Source of the DNA: Janthinobacterium sp. 17J80-10
GTDB taxonomy: Bacteria; Pseudomonadota; Gammaproteobacteria; Burkholderiales; Burkholderiaceae_D
Direction of reading: 5' to 3'
DNA length: 64,000 bases
NCBI RefSeq assembly: GCF_004114795.1
Contig: NZ_CP035311.1
Location: 2,232,001 to 2,296,000, forward strand
Shown here: positions 51,483-61,650 of the stretch, piece by piece
Numbering within the stretch: position 1 is the stretch's first letter
Layout: the number at the start of each line of letters is the position of its first letter
Notes under the pieces: generated by a model
Seen by the model: the letters and a program-made list of their open reading frames with translations, nothing else
What the model was told of the DNA's origin: nothing
Databases searched by the model: none
Position numbers and translations under genes: made by a program

Positions 51483-51521
51483 CTGCCAGTTGGCGACTCG
51501 TCCCTTGGAAGTGGCAGACCG

Positions 51522-52729
51522 TCAGAATACATGCTTGATGCCCAACGCCATGGTCGTAACGGATTCACCTGCAACGACTGTTGACCCTGTCATGCTGGTG
51601 CCTGCATTAAACGGGTTGTACACACCCTGTGCGTCATTCTTCAATTGGCTGTAAAAGACGCCAACGTTCGTGCGTCTGGATAAAGAATAGTCATACCCAA
51701 GGCTAACAAGCTTGGCACCGGTGCGTCCTGGCGTATTGGAAATATTCCCTGCGCGGGTGTAGTGGGCCAGAACAGTATTTTTGCCGAATGTATAGCTGAC
51801 CGGAACTTCCCATGCCGTACGCGTGCGGTCAGCACCGCCAGTGCGATCGGCAACCCGGCCTACTTGCAGCAATGAGGTGCGATCATATTGCACGCCTGCT
51901 TTCCATCCATTCTGGAAACGATAAAAACCAGAAAAACGCGCAGCGCGCGTATGGCGGCATTCGGCAACAATGCGCCAGCAGGGTTGGCAACAGTAATACC
52001 GCTACTGACCGGGCGGCCCTCTCTTTTATGATCCCAGTAGGCCAAAGCCAGATATATCGGCCCATTGGAATATGTGCCTGTAAGGACAAATACACCGCCA
52101 TCGGAATAGGCCTTGGCCGGCGCGCCGATACCGGCATTACCGGCCGTGCCTTCCGTGCCGTTAGCACTCGTTGAATAGGCCGCGGCCCCTGTAAAGCCGG
52201 CATAACTGGGAGTGGCGTAGCGGAGGACGTTGGATACGCGTGTATTGGAGATGACTGTGCCGCCCACGTAGGAAAGAATGGTTAGCGTTGCGGTCATGTT
52301 GGTCGGCATGGCCGTGATATTGCCGTTATCCAGTAAGGCTTCTGCTATAAAGCCCTGGCTGCTCCACAACGCATGCTTGCCAAGCGTGATTTGTCCGAAT
52401 CCGCCTTTGAGACCCACCCATGTATCGCCGTCAGCGAGGCCAGCGCCGGTTGCAAGACCAGTCGATTGACGTTGGTCGGTAGTGAAACGATTTTCAATAT
52501 TAAAAATCGCGGAAAGACCGCCACCCAAATCTTCGGATCCGGCTATCCAGAACCGCGAAGTGTAGTCATCGTCAAGCCGCAACTCAGTGGAAGCGGCGCG
52601 AGTCGTATTGCCGATCTTGTAGCGCTTCAAGTCGGCCTGGATAACGCCGCCAATCCTGATATTCGTTTGCGCCTGGATCGCAGGGGACAGTGCGCCGAGA
52701 ACGGCTAAAGTAATCAGGGATTTTTTCAC
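51522..52729 (-). pseudogene. Gram-negative porin, frameshifted
   Basis: Two overlapping frames together form one Burkholderia-type porin: the N-terminal frame (51860-52729) has the signal peptide MKKSLITLAVLGALSPAIQA and barrel start TNIRIGGVIQADLKRY; the C-terminal frame (51522-51893) ends TMALGIKHVF, the standard Phe-ending strand. The join is near 51931-51950, where the plus strand reads ACGCGCAGCGCGCGT. Dropping one GC dinucleotide there restores a plausible IRAARFSGFYRFQNGWKAGVQYDRT. This suggests slippage in a GC repeat, a sequencing error or a true pseudogene. Restored length is about 400 residues. It would be a general outer-membrane diffusion channel. Confidence 0.82.
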
Positions 52730-52806
52730 CCAATAGTCTCCATTTAATTATTTGATTTGTAATTCGGAACACGTGGGCAGCAAAAGAAACCGAATAGCCT
52801 ATTTTA

Positions 52807-52822
52807 CATAATATAAATTATG
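52807..52822. repeat. AT-rich inverted repeat upstream of the porin
   Basis: CATAAT-ATAA-ATTATG, a perfect 6-bp repeat in a strongly AT-rich stretch about 80-90 bases before the porin start. Could be an operator or promoter-bending element. Confidence 0.35.
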
Positions 52823-52887
52823 CGAAATATTATATATTTTCGTACCGCCCAATTTCGAGCCCAAAACATCCTCCAGCCCGCTAGGCA

Positions 52888-54360
52888 TCACTTTCCAGCC
52901 CCGGCAAGTTGCTGTATCTCCGGCACAAACGCCTCCTGAAACCTGGGATTGAGCACATGGCCGACGTTGAAGCGGCACCAGGCACTCGAAGCCTGCCCAT
53001 CCACGGAAAAAATGGCGCCTGGCGCCAGTGCCACGTTGCGTTTCAACATTGCGCGCGCCAAATCGCTTGCGTTATCAATCCCGGGAAACCTCGCCCAGAT
53101 AAACAGGCTTTGTGGCGACTCACAAAAAATCTCGGCACGGTTTGACTTCAGAAATTCGCCTGCTGCGCCATTGGCTTGCCTTACGCGTTCCTGCAGCCGC
53201 ACCGCGTACCTAAGGAACTGCCCATCCGCCAGCACAGCATCCACCAAGCGCTCACAGTACTCCGATGTGCTGACATGCATGAGCATTTTGACATCAGCCA
53301 GATCGTTTGCGAGGTCTGGGCTGCAAGCCAAAAATCCCACCCGCAGTGCCGGTGCGAGCGACTTCGAGAACGTGCCGATATAAATGGTGCGGGATAACTG
53401 GTCCAGTGCCGAGATGCGCGTCGCACTGGGCTTATGGAAATCCGCCAGCGGATCGCTCTCCACGATGACCAGGTTGTATTTCTCGGCGAGTTGCAGAATC
53501 CGATGCGCCTTGGCCGGCGAAATGTCCGATCCGGTGGGATTATGGCCGACCGATTGGGTAAAAAACAACCGTGCATTGGTGGCTTTGATCCTTTCCTCAA
53601 GGACTGCGACGTCGGGACCATCCGCCTGGCGCGGCACCCCGCCAACGCGAGCGCCATGCAGTTTCAGTTTGCCGAACAGCGGATAGTAGCCAGGATCGTC
53701 GACCAGTGCCGCGTCGCCGGCCTTGAGGAAATAATGGATGACAGCGTTGAGCGCCATGTTGGCGCCGTGGGTGAGCACGATCTGACCCGGACTTGCATCA
53801 ATTCTCAGATGCGCGAGCTTTTGCACGATATGCTGGCGTAACGGCAGATAACCATGGCGACTGCCGTAGCGATACAGGTAGTTGCGCCCTGCCCGGTCAA
53901 GCCTTTGCTGGTAGCGTGAAAGCTTGTTCTCGATTAGCCACTCCACTGGAGGAAAACCATCGCCCGACGGCAAATGCGTGGCGATCGGGCGCACCTGCTC
54001 GCGCATCAGCCAGACAATATCCATCGCGCGTTCAAGCGAGTTGGACTCGTCCTCGGCGTCAGGAATAGTGCGCTCGACGGCATAATAGCCGGAGCCTCTT
54101 TTTGGCTTGATCAAGCCTTTTGAAGCCAGGACTTCAAATGCGCTCACGACGGTGTTAATGGAGTGATGATGCATGACGGCGTATTGTCGGATTGAAGGCA
54201 GCCGGTCACCCGGCCGAATCGCGCCTTCGACAATTTGCCGCTCGATGGAGTCGCTGATGCTGGCAACGAGCGTTTTACCTTTTGTTTTCACTTTCGCATT
54301 GTCCGGCAATATCCTTGGTTCGAGTATACAAGATCGCTTTTCCGGAATGGCTCGACCCAA
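52888..54360 (-). CDS. MocR-type (GntR-aminotransferase) transcriptional regulator
   Basis: The protein has 490 residues. GntR winged helix (about 30-100: IERQIVEGAIRPGDRLPSIRQYAVMHHHSINTVVSAFEVLASKGLIKPKRGSGYYA), then a fold-type I aminotransferase domain with ALVDDPGYYPLFGKL, QSVGHNPTG, VESDPLADF and the PLP-lysine motif GTFSKSLAPALRVGF. MocR proteins use PLP adducts as signals; targets often lie nearby. Candidates are the porin downstream or the substrate-binding protein and ligase genes upstream. All expected catalytic-type residues (Asn-Pro-x-Gly, Lys) are visible. Confidence 0.92.
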   Translation of the reverse strand: MGRAIPEKRSCILEPRILPDNAKVKTKGKTLVASISDSIERQIVEGAIRPGDRLPSIRQYAVMHHHSINTVVSAFEVLASKGLIKPKRGSGYYAVERTIPDAEDESNSLERAMDIVWLMREQVRPIATHLPSGDGFPPVEWLIENKLSRYQQRLDRAGRNYLYRYGSRHGYLPLRQHIVQKLAHLRIDASPGQIVLTHGANMALNAVIHYFLKAGDAALVDDPGYYPLFGKLKLHGARVGGVPRQADGPDVAVLEERIKATNARLFFTQSVGHNPTGSDISPAKAHRILQLAEKYNLVIVESDPLADFHKPSATRISALDQLSRTIYIGTFSKSLAPALRVGFLACSPDLANDLADVKMLMHVSTSEYCERLVDAVLADGQFLRYAVRLQERVRQANGAAGEFLKSNRAEIFCESPQSLFIWARFPGIDNASDLARAMLKRNVALAPGAIFSVDGQASSAWCRFNVGHVLNPRFQEAFVPEIQQLAGAGK

Positions 54361-54427
54361 GAAAACGGGGCGGCATCCAGCCGCCCCCCTGACGTCACCC
54401 CGGCAGTTTAATGCCGCAGCCTGTTCA

Positions 54428-55645
54428 TTACTTCCATAGCGCGCATTTGCTCTCGGACTTGGAAAGGAATGCCTGGTCGCCGGGTATCGTCTGCAGCAAC
54501 TTGTAGTAATCCCAGGGATACTTCGATTCGCCCGGCTTCTTCACCTGCATGAGGTACATGTCGTGCACCATGCGGCCATCCGGGCGCACAGCGCCATCCT
54601 TGACGAACATGTCGTTCAGTTTCGACTTGCGGATCTGCGCGAGCACCTTGTCGGCATCGTCGGTGCCTGCATCCTTGACGGCCTTGAGATATTGCAAGGC
54701 CGCAGAATAATCGCCGGCCTGCAGGCTCGACGGCATTTTTTTCATGCGCGCAAAGTATGCTTTCGCCCAAGTGCGGCTTGCATCATCCTTGTCCCAGTAC
54801 CAGCTGTCGGTCAGGTACATGTCCTGGGCCTGGTTCAGGCCGATCGAATGGATATCGTTGATGAACATGAGCAGTCCGGCCAGCTTCATGGTCTTGACGA
54901 CGCCAAATTCATTGGCTGCCTTGATCGAGTTGATCGTGTCGCCGCCCGCATTGGCGAGGCCCAGGATCTGCGCTTTGGAGGATTGTGCCTGCAGCAGGAA
55001 TGACGAGAAATCCGAAGCGGCGATCGGGTGCTTGACCGAGCCGACCACGGTGCCACCCGATGCCTTGACGATGTCAGCCGTGTCTTTTTCCAGCGAAGCG
55101 CCAAAGGCGTAATCGGCGGTCAGGAAGAACCATGACTTGCCACCCTGCTTGACGACTGCGCCACCGGTGCCGCGGGCCAGCGCAATGGTGTCGTAGGCAT
55201 AGTGCACCGTGTAAGGCGAACATTCCTCGTTGGTCAGGCGTGAACTGCCCGCCCCGACTGCAAAGAATGGCTTCTTCTTTTCAGTGGCGACCTTGGCCAT
55301 CGCCAGGCTGGTGGCGGAATTGGTGCCGCCGATCAGGACATCCACGCCCTGCTGGTCGAACCATTCGCGCGCCTTGCTGGCAGCAACGTCGGCCTTGTTG
55401 AGGTGGTCAGCATATACCACCTCGATTTTCTTGCCATTGATGCTGCCGCCCATTTCCTGGATCGCCATGCGGATGGCTTCGACGCCACCGGGGCCGTCGA
55501 TATCGGCATAGGTGCCCGAAATATCGGTAATAAAGCCGATTTTCACGACGTCGCCTGACACCTGGGCGCTGGCGATGGTGTTAAAGGCAAGTCCGGCAAA
55601 TGCCGCGCCAATGAGGCATGTCATTCTGGTTTTGTTCAATTGCAT
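54428..55645 (-). CDS. Branched-chain-type ABC transporter substrate-binding protein
   Basis: The protein has 405 residues. Signal peptide (MTCLIGAAFAGLAFNTIASA, cleavage near AQ), then a type I periplasmic binding fold with VKIGFITDISGTYADIDGPGG, GVEAIRMAIQEMGG, VDVLIGGTNSATSLAMAKVA and a C-terminal aromatic-rich lobe. Proteins of this type bind amino acids, amides or aromatic acids. No permease or ATPase genes of a Liv system are in view, so it may work with a distant system or as a sensor partner. The gene lies 54 bases after the acyl-CoA synthetase gene in the same direction. Confidence 0.88.
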   Translation of the reverse strand: MQLNKTRMTCLIGAAFAGLAFNTIASAQVSGDVVKIGFITDISGTYADIDGPGGVEAIRMAIQEMGGSINGKKIEVVYADHLNKADVAASKAREWFDQQGVDVLIGGTNSATSLAMAKVATEKKKPFFAVGAGSSRLTNEECSPYTVHYAYDTIALARGTGGAVVKQGGKSWFFLTADYAFGASLEKDTADIVKASGGTVVGSVKHPIAASDFSSFLLQAQSSKAQILGLANAGGDTINSIKAANEFGVVKTMKLAGLLMFINDIHSIGLNQAQDMYLTDSWYWDKDDASRTWAKAYFARMKKMPSSLQAGDYSAALQYLKAVKDAGTDDADKVLAQIRKSKLNDMFVKDGAVRPDGRMVHDMYLMQVKKPGESKYPWDYYKLLQTIPGDQAFLSKSESKCALWK

Positions 55646-55699
55646 TTTGTCTCCTTTGTATGGATGGTTTACTGCAAGTCTTGAATTGAATCGTTTTTT

Positions 55700-57352
55700 T
55701 TATTGGGCGATGGTGCCCGCGCCGGATTCTTCCTGCTGCTTCAAAGCGCGGCGCATGATCTTGCCCGTCGGCGTGGTCGGCAAGGCATCGACAAAAGCGA
55801 TGTCCCTGGGGTATTCGTGTGCGGCAAGGCGGTCCCGCACGAACCCCTGGATTTCCTTGAAGAGGCTTTGCGATGGCAAGAATCCGTCACGCAGCACGAT
55901 GAATGCCTTGACGATTTCGGTCCGGACCTCGTCTTTTACGCCGATGACCGCAGCGAGCTTCACCGCCGGATGGCGCATGAGGCATTCTTCAATCGGCGCC
56001 GGGCCGATGCGGTACCCTGCGCTGGTGATGACATCGTCGTTGCGGCCGAGGTAAGTGATGTAACCTTCGGTATCCATCGAGCCGAGATCGCCCGTCACGA
56101 GGAATTCGCCGGCGAATTTTTCCCTGGTCGCTTCGGGGTTTTGCCAATAGCCAAGGAACATGACCGGGTCGGGACTGCGCACCGCGATATTGCCGGTGGC
56201 TCCGGCGGCAAGGATATTTCCCTGGTCGTCGACGATCTGCACGTCGTGCCCCGGAACTGCCCGGCCCATGCTGCCGGACTTGGGCGGATACAGCGGCGCG
56301 CAGGACGACACGACCAGGTTGCATTCTGTCTGGCCATAGAACTCATTGATGGTGACGCCAAAGACTTGCTGCCCCCAGGCGATCAGGTCGCTGCCCAGGG
56401 ACTCGCCACCGCTGGCGACGGAGCGCAAGCGGTAGCGCCATTTCTCATGCGGCGTTTCAACGACGCGCAACATCTTCAGTGCGGTTGGCGGGAAAAATAC
56501 ATTGCGTACCTGGTGGCGCGCCAGCAGATCAAAAACGGCTTCCGGCTCGAATTTTTCCAGCCTTTTTGCCAGCACCGGGATGCCGTGGTAGAGCGAAGGC
56601 ATGAGCACATCGAACAGCCCGCCAATCCAGGCCCAGTCGGCGGGCGTCCAGAACAAGTCGCCAGCCTGCGGAAAACCATCGTGCGAGACTTCGACGCCGG
56701 GCAAATGGCCAAGCAGGATGCGATGGCTGTGCAAGGCGCCTTTGGCCTTGCCGGTGGTGCCCGAGGTATAGATGATGATGGCTGGGTCATCGGCCAGTGT
56801 ATCGAGTGTCGTGAATTCCACAGACTCTGTCCGCACGCTGCGCCAAAAGCCATGTGCGCCATCCGGCACTTCCTCGTCGGCCTCCTCCACATACACGACG
56901 TGCTGCAGCGTGGTCAATTCATCGCGCACCGCAGTGACCTTGCCCATGCCGGCGGCATCGGTGATCAACACCTTTGCAGCACTATTGTTCAGGCGATAGC
57001 TGATGGCATCGGGTCCAAACAGGTAAAACAGCGGCACCGTGATGGCCCCGATCTTGTAGGCAGCGATATGGGATATCAGCGTTTCGACGCCTTGCGAAAG
57101 GAATATGCCGATGCGGTCGCCGCGCTGCAGTCCTGCCCTGGTCAGCGTGTTTGCCAGCTGGTTCGACAGTGCCTTGATCTGGTCGAAGGTATACGTCGTG
57201 ACCTTGCCGGCCTTGTCTTCATAGATCAGTGCCGGCCTGCCACTGCCGTCTGCCCATTTGTCGCAGACTTCCCGTGCCATATTGAAACGCTCGGGAACAT
57301 GCCATTGGTAATCGACCTTGTCTTGCAGTCGGTAATGTTCCGGTCCGATCAT
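55700..57352 (-). CDS. AMP-forming acyl-CoA synthetase (acetyl-/medium-chain type)
   Basis: The protein has 550 residues. ANL-superfamily motifs in order: IIYTSGTTGKAKGALHSH (phosphate loop), FWTPADWAWIGGL, ASGGESLG, INEFYGQTECNLV, TGDLGSMDTEGYITYLGRNDDVITSAGYRIGPAPIEE (hinge) and the C-terminal acetylatable lysine motif PTTPTGKIMRR. It activates a carboxylic acid to its CoA thioester; medium- or short-chain substrate class is inferred from overall resemblance. It is transcribed just before the substrate-binding protein gene, suggesting uptake and activation of the same carboxylic compound. Confidence 0.92.
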   Translation of the reverse strand: MIGPEHYRLQDKVDYQWHVPERFNMAREVCDKWADGSGRPALIYEDKAGKVTTYTFDQIKALSNQLANTLTRAGLQRGDRIGIFLSQGVETLISHIAAYKIGAITVPLFYLFGPDAISYRLNNSAAKVLITDAAGMGKVTAVRDELTTLQHVVYVEEADEEVPDGAHGFWRSVRTESVEFTTLDTLADDPAIIIYTSGTTGKAKGALHSHRILLGHLPGVEVSHDGFPQAGDLFWTPADWAWIGGLFDVLMPSLYHGIPVLAKRLEKFEPEAVFDLLARHQVRNVFFPPTALKMLRVVETPHEKWRYRLRSVASGGESLGSDLIAWGQQVFGVTINEFYGQTECNLVVSSCAPLYPPKSGSMGRAVPGHDVQIVDDQGNILAAGATGNIAVRSPDPVMFLGYWQNPEATREKFAGEFLVTGDLGSMDTEGYITYLGRNDDVITSAGYRIGPAPIEECLMRHPAVKLAAVIGVKDEVRTEIVKAFIVLRDGFLPSQSLFKEIQGFVRDRLAAHEYPRDIAFVDALPTTPTGKIMRRALKQQEESGAGTIAQ

Positions 57353-57414
57353 TGTTTTGTCTCCATCATCCAGTTGCTTCGATCCCTGTTGCCGAGGTCA
57401 CAATAGCACTTACT

Positions 57415-57433
57415 GTACCCATGAAAAAGGTAC
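57415..57433. repeat. Short inverted repeat upstream of the acyl-CoA synthetase
   Basis: GTACC-N9-GGTAC, about 60-80 bases before the start of the ligase gene. A 5-bp arm is small enough to arise by chance; position is the only support for a regulatory role. Confidence 0.25.
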
Positions 57434-57507
57434 ACTTTTACCAGACAGTTGGTTTGCTGTATTCAATTGCTTGAGTGCATTCGGCTTGTCAACGGAACAT
57501 TGTGTGA

Positions 57508-58311
57508 TCAGGGGGAAGTTTGCGACGGCTTGCCGAGGGTGATGACCTTCGCTTCTTGCCCGATGCGCCATTGATGCGCAAACGTTGCCTTTGTGACGGC
57601 ATCGCGATCCAGCAAAAGTTGTTTGAGTAATTTCCTGGTATGCCGCAGCAAGGCCGGATCGTGCGCATCGCGTGGATGGAGGCTAAGCCGGACCAGCGGT
57701 GAATTCCTGAGAAAAAGGCTCAGAAGATTGATCCATTGTGGCGAAAGCAGGCGGCCAACTGCATTGCGAGCTGTATAGACCAGGCTCGGCGAAGCAATCC
57801 AATCCCGTCCATTGGAAAAATTCGTTCGTGGCAGAAGATAAAAGCGCCCTAACGTGGTTGTGTATTCAAACGGGAATTCGGACAGGACTGACCATGTCCC
57901 CGCTCCGATCAACCACGCAGGCGCGATGAATCCCTGCACGGGCCATTGACGCTGACGGAACCATGCCAATCCCATGGCAATGCGTTGACGCGCTTCGGCA
58001 GGATCCAGAGCGGCAAATTCGCCTTCGCGCTGGGTATAGATCGTCCGAAGCATGCGGCTATACAGGCTGCCGCGAACCGGGAGGGTGTCCAGATGGGTAT
58101 AGCCATGCAAGGCGAGCTCATGTCCCTGGGACAGCAGTTTCTCCAGCATGCGTTCGTAGCCGGCAGGACTGCCCTGGCGGCCGTGATACCGGGGAATGAC
58201 CAGAAGCGTGAGCGGAATATCGGCAACCGAGCGTACCGTTTCCAGCAAACGCTGGCATTCGGTCCAGTTGGCTGGCGCCACATCATGAATGGAAACGCAC
58301 AGCGATTTCAT
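57508..58311 (-). CDS. DUF2334-type polysaccharide deacetylase-like protein
   Basis: The protein has about 267 residues from MKSLCVSIHDVAPA, which starts one base after the glycosyltransferase stop codon; the frame extends to 58503 but inside the upstream gene, and an ATG at 58326 is also possible. The N-terminal VSIHDVAP motif is the DUF2334 version of the NodB metal-binding Asp; HELALHGYTHLD gives the two histidines. A late RLSLHPRDAHDP may complete the site. The enzymes of this group act on surface glycans. Coupled to the glycosyltransferase gene, it probably works in the same exopolysaccharide or lipid-glycan pathway. Confidence 0.82.
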   Translation of the reverse strand: MKSLCVSIHDVAPANWTECQRLLETVRSVADIPLTLLVIPRYHGRQGSPAGYERMLEKLLSQGHELALHGYTHLDTLPVRGSLYSRMLRTIYTQREGEFAALDPAEARQRIAMGLAWFRQRQWPVQGFIAPAWLIGAGTWSVLSEFPFEYTTTLGRFYLLPRTNFSNGRDWIASPSLVYTARNAVGRLLSPQWINLLSLFLRNSPLVRLSLHPRDAHDPALLRHTRKLLKQLLLDRDAVTKATFAHQWRIGQEAKVITLGKPSQTSP

Positions 58312-58312
58312 G

Positions 58313-59530
58313 TCACTTGGCACCATAGGCGATTCCCGCCTCCGCTTCCAGTTCCTCGCGTTGATTCGTTGCCAGCAAGCCGGCGTAAAGACGCAGCAAT
58401 TGTGGCACGATCCGGTCCCATGCGTACTGGCTGGTCGCAATTTGGCGCGCGTTGTTTCCCATCTGTACAAGATCCGTGCGGAAAACTGCCTCGATGCCTT
58501 CACTCAGGCTTGCCGCACTGTTCGGCGGCACCAGAATGCCGGTTTGCTCGCTCACCAGTTCGCCGACACCACCTGCGCTCGTCCCCACGATCGGCAAGCC
58601 GCATGCCATGGCTTCCAGAATCACCAGGCCGAAAGTTTCGCAATCACCGGGGTGTAGCAACACATCGCAACTGGAAATCAATTGGGCCAGCAACCGGGGA
58701 TCCCGCATGAACGGGATGTAGGTGGTTTGTCGCGTCCGCGGCAACTCTTCACCGCTGCCGATCAGTATCAGGTGATAGGGTTTGCCCAGCTTGCGTACGG
58801 CTTCAATCGCCAGCAGCAGCTTTTTTTCCGGCGAAAAACGGCCGGCATAGACCAGAAGGCGGGTGTTTGGCGGCAAGCGCAATTGCGCACGCAAGGTGGC
58901 ATCGCGCCGCTGCGGGCAAAAAACCCAGGTATCCACCCCAAGTGGCTGGTGGCGCACATTGTTCAATCCCATTGCGTGGAGTTGCTGAACCATCAAATTG
59001 CTTGGTGCAAGCACCATGTCGAATTTTTGATAAACATGCCGCAGATACGCTTGCGCCGCCTGTTGGGCCAGCGAGCCAAAGCGGCAACCGATCAGATGCT
59101 GCATGTCCGAGTGATAGAACGCCACAAGCGGGATATGATGCCGGCGCTTCATGCGCAGTGCCGCCCAGGCGCACGTTGAGGCATCGCCGACCTCGATCAG
59201 GTCCGGCTGCAGGCGTTCGAGTGCGCGATACGCCGAGCCAATCGACAGCGGCAAGCGATAACCTCTGATCCCCGGTATCGGCAGGCCGGGAATCGCCAGC
59301 ACAGCCTGGTCGTGTTCGGCGGCGCGGATGCTTGGGCTGACAATGGTGTGCTCGATGCGGCTGCGACGCGCAAGCCACCGTGCCTTGGCGTTCAGGTAGG
59401 AGCGCACGCCACCGCCTTCGGTGGCATAGAACATCGTGATGTCGACCAGGTGCACGGGGAGAAAGATAAGTTTGCCTGCCCTAGAGTAGCGTTGAGGATA
59501 TGGGGATGAACTGAGCTTCCTCAATTCCAA
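58313..59530 (-). CDS. GT4-family glycosyltransferase
   Basis: The protein has 405 residues. GT-B fold: N-terminal GGGVRSYLNAKARWL and PDLIEVGD; C-terminal LLVYAGRFSPEKKLLLAIEAV, LILIGSGEEL and the E-x7-E nucleotide-sugar motif in DCETFGLVILEAMACGLPIVGTSAGGVGE. It adds a hexose-type sugar in a cytosolic or membrane-surface step. An internal Met33 (59434) could be the start if the first 32 residues are not translated. It is directly coupled to the DUF2334 gene. Confidence 0.9.
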   Translation of the reverse strand: MELRKLSSSPYPQRYSRAGKLIFLPVHLVDITMFYATEGGGVRSYLNAKARWLARRSRIEHTIVSPSIRAAEHDQAVLAIPGLPIPGIRGYRLPLSIGSAYRALERLQPDLIEVGDASTCAWAALRMKRRHHIPLVAFYHSDMQHLIGCRFGSLAQQAAQAYLRHVYQKFDMVLAPSNLMVQQLHAMGLNNVRHQPLGVDTWVFCPQRRDATLRAQLRLPPNTRLLVYAGRFSPEKKLLLAIEAVRKLGKPYHLILIGSGEELPRTRQTTYIPFMRDPRLLAQLISSCDVLLHPGDCETFGLVILEAMACGLPIVGTSAGGVGELVSEQTGILVPPNSAASLSEGIEAVFRTDLVQMGNNARQIATSQYAWDRIVPQLLRLYAGLLATNQREELEAEAGIAYGAK

Positions 59531-59637
59531 TATGATCGACAGGATATTGCTATCGCGTGAAAAATTGACGCTACACTAGTGTCCCATGGACTGCTATGGC
59601 GCATACTGTGCGTACAGGCATTGGTCGCGGGAAAAAC

Positions 59638-61650
59638 ATGGCATGGCCCAAACAATCCGGCAATGAGCGTGGCATGCGCGGCTCCCCCGCCGGGAATCGC
59701 CCCGCGCCTGATGACAACAACTGGCAAAATGGCTTGCCGCGCAAGGCCTGGCTGGTCTTTCTCGGGGTATTGCTGGCCAACTACCTGCTGATGCGTTTCC
59801 TGTTTCCAGTGCAGGACGAGCCGCTCACCATTCCCTATACGGTTTTTAAGGCCGAAGTTGCCAAAGGAAATGTCACCGCGATTTTCAGCCAGGGAGCAGG
59901 CATCGAAGGGCGCTTTACGGCCCCGGTAACCTGGCCAGGCCCCGATGAGCAGAGTGGCGCAACGCGTGGCCGCGCCCTGCCAAAGCCGCGCACGGCGCAT
60001 ACCTTCACCACCACCCTGCCCCAATTTGTCGGGCCTGAACTGGAAGCATTCCTGATCGAACACGACGTCGAGATCAGCGCCGTGCCTATCCAGAGTGGCA
60101 ATGGCTGGGCTACCTTACTCTTCGGCTTCGGGCCGGCGATCCTGCTGATTGCCTTTTACGTCTGGCTATACCGGCGTACGATGGCGCAGACTGGCGGCGG
60201 CCTGGGCGGTGGCGTGTTCGGCATCGGCAAAAGCAAGGCGCGCCGCTACGACCAGGAAAACAATGCCCGGGTGACCTTCGACGACGTCGCCGGCATCGAC
60301 GAAGCTGAAAACGAGTTGATCGAAATCGTCGACTTCCTTCGCAATCCCGCCAAGTACACGCGCCTTGGCGGCGCCGCGCCGAAAGGGGTCTTGCTGATTG
60401 GCGCGCCCGGCACCGGCAAGACATTGCTGGCCAAGGCGGTCGCCGGCGAAGCCGGCGTGCCTTTTTTTTCGATGAGCGCTGCCGAATTCGTTGAAATGAT
60501 CGTTGGCGTTGGCGCCGCACGCGTGCGCGACCTGTTCAAGCAGGCGCGCGAAAATGCCCCCGCCATCATTTTTATTGACGAGATCGACAGTATCGGCCGC
60601 GCCAGGGGCCAGGTCGTACTGGGCGGATCGAGCGAACAGGAACAGACCCTGAACCAGATCCTGACAGAAATGGATGGCTTCTCCAGCCGTGAGGGCATCA
60701 TCGTTCTGGCGGCGACCAACCAGCCTGACGTGCTCGACAAGGCCTTGCTGCGGCCCGGTCGCTTTGACCGGCGCGTGGTGCTCAACTTGCCGGACAGAAT
60801 CGGCCGCGAAGCCATCCTTGCAGTGCATACCCGCAAGGTGCCCCTGGCTGCAGACGCCAGCCTGATGGATCTCGCCGCCAGTACGCCTGGCCTTTCCGGC
60901 GCCGACCTCAGGAACCTGGTCAACGAGGCTGCGCTGCTGGCGGCACGGCGCGAGCAAAACGAAGTGCATCAAAAGGATTTCATCGATGCGCTGGAAAAGA
61001 TTGTCCTTGGGCCTGAACGGCCGTTGCTGCTGACGCATGCCGATCGCGAGCGCATCGCTTATCATGAAAGCGGCCATGCCATTCTCGGCCTGGTCGTGCC
61101 TGGCGCCGACCCGGTCAATCGTGTGACCATCGTGCCGCGCGGGCAGTCGCTGGGCGTGACTTACCAGCGCCCGCAAACCGACCGCTACAACTATCCGGAA
61201 GCCTACCTGCGCGCGCGGATTGTCGGCATGCTGGGCGGCCGTGCCGCAGAGGAGATCGTCTTTGGCAACAAGACCACGGGCGCCGAAAGCGACATCGAAC
61301 AAGCCACCCTACTCGCCCGCAACATGGTGACGCGCTGGGGCATGAGCGACGCACTCGGCATGGTGCAGCTGGCGCCACGCGAAAACACGTTTCTCGGCAC
61401 CGAGCTTGGCGGCTCGCGCAACATCAGCGAGGACACGGCGCGCCGCATCGATGCAGAAGTATTACGGATCATCGATGAGTGCCATGCGCAGGCCAGGCGG
61501 CTGCTGGAACAGCATCGAATGCAACTCGACCTCCTGGTGGGCGCCCTGCTGGCGCGCGAAACCCTCGACGAGCATGAAATCCTTGAGGCCACCGGCTTGC
61601 CGCCAGCGCCGGCGCTGGAATACCGCCCCATCAAACCGGCCGGTAGCTGA
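59638..61650 (+). CDS. FtsH-family membrane ATP-dependent zinc metalloprotease (second-type paralogue)
   Basis: The protein has about 670 residues from MAWPKQSG; the frame opens at 59596. TM1 (about 37-55), periplasmic part (56-155), TM2 (157-177), AAA domain with Walker A GAPGTGKT (255-262), Walker B IIFIDEID (310-317), pore loop region FVEMIVGVG and arginine finger LRPGRFDRR, then protease motif HESGH (476-480) and the distal Glu/Asp in [10 protein letters not shown]. It degrades membrane and unfolded cytosolic proteins. It has no usual ftsH partner (rlmE/ftsJ, folP) beside it and the long periplasmic insert with [20 protein letters not shown] is unusual, so it is probably an accessory paralogue rather than the housekeeping gene. 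Confidence 0.9.
   Translation: MAWPKQSGNERGMRGSPAGNRPAPDDNNWQNGLPRKAWLVFLGVLLANYLLMRFLFPVQDEPLTIPYTVFKAEVAKGNVTAIFSQGAGIEGRFTAPVTWPGPDEQSGATRGRALPKPRTAHTFTTTLPQFVGPELEAFLIEHDVEISAVPIQSGNGWATLLFGFGPAILLIAFYVWLYRRTMAQTGGGLGGGVFGIGKSKARRYDQENNARVTFDDVAGIDEAENELIEIVDFLRNPAKYTRLGGAAPKGVLLIGAPGTGKTLLAKAVAGEAGVPFFSMSAAEFVEMIVGVGAARVRDLFKQARENAPAIIFIDEIDSIGRARGQVVLGGSSEQEQTLNQILTEMDGFSSREGIIVLAATNQPDVLDKALLRPGRFDRRVVLNLPDRIGREAILAVHTRKVPLAADASLMDLAASTPGLSGADLRNLVNEAALLAARREQNEVHQKDFIDALEKIVLGPERPLLLTHADRERIAYHESGHAILGLVVPGADPVNRVTIVPRGQSLGVTYQRPQTDRYNYPEAYLRARIVGMLGGRAAEEIVFGNKTTGAESDIEQATLLARNMVTRWGMSDALGMVQLAPRENTFLGTELGGSRNISEDTARRIDAEVLRIIDECHAQARRLLEQHRMQLDLLVGALLARETLDEHEILEATGLPPAPALEYRPIKPAGS

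Noticed and set aside
55703-57406. 567-codon plus-strand open frame opposite the acyl-CoA synthetase
   Set aside because: Mirror frame of a high-GC gene with all ANL motifs intact on the other strand; antisense translation shows no family feature.
57480-57500. TTGACA on the minus strand as a -35 for the acyl-CoA synthetase
   Set aside because: A perfect hexamer, but no -10 at 16-18 bases downstream.
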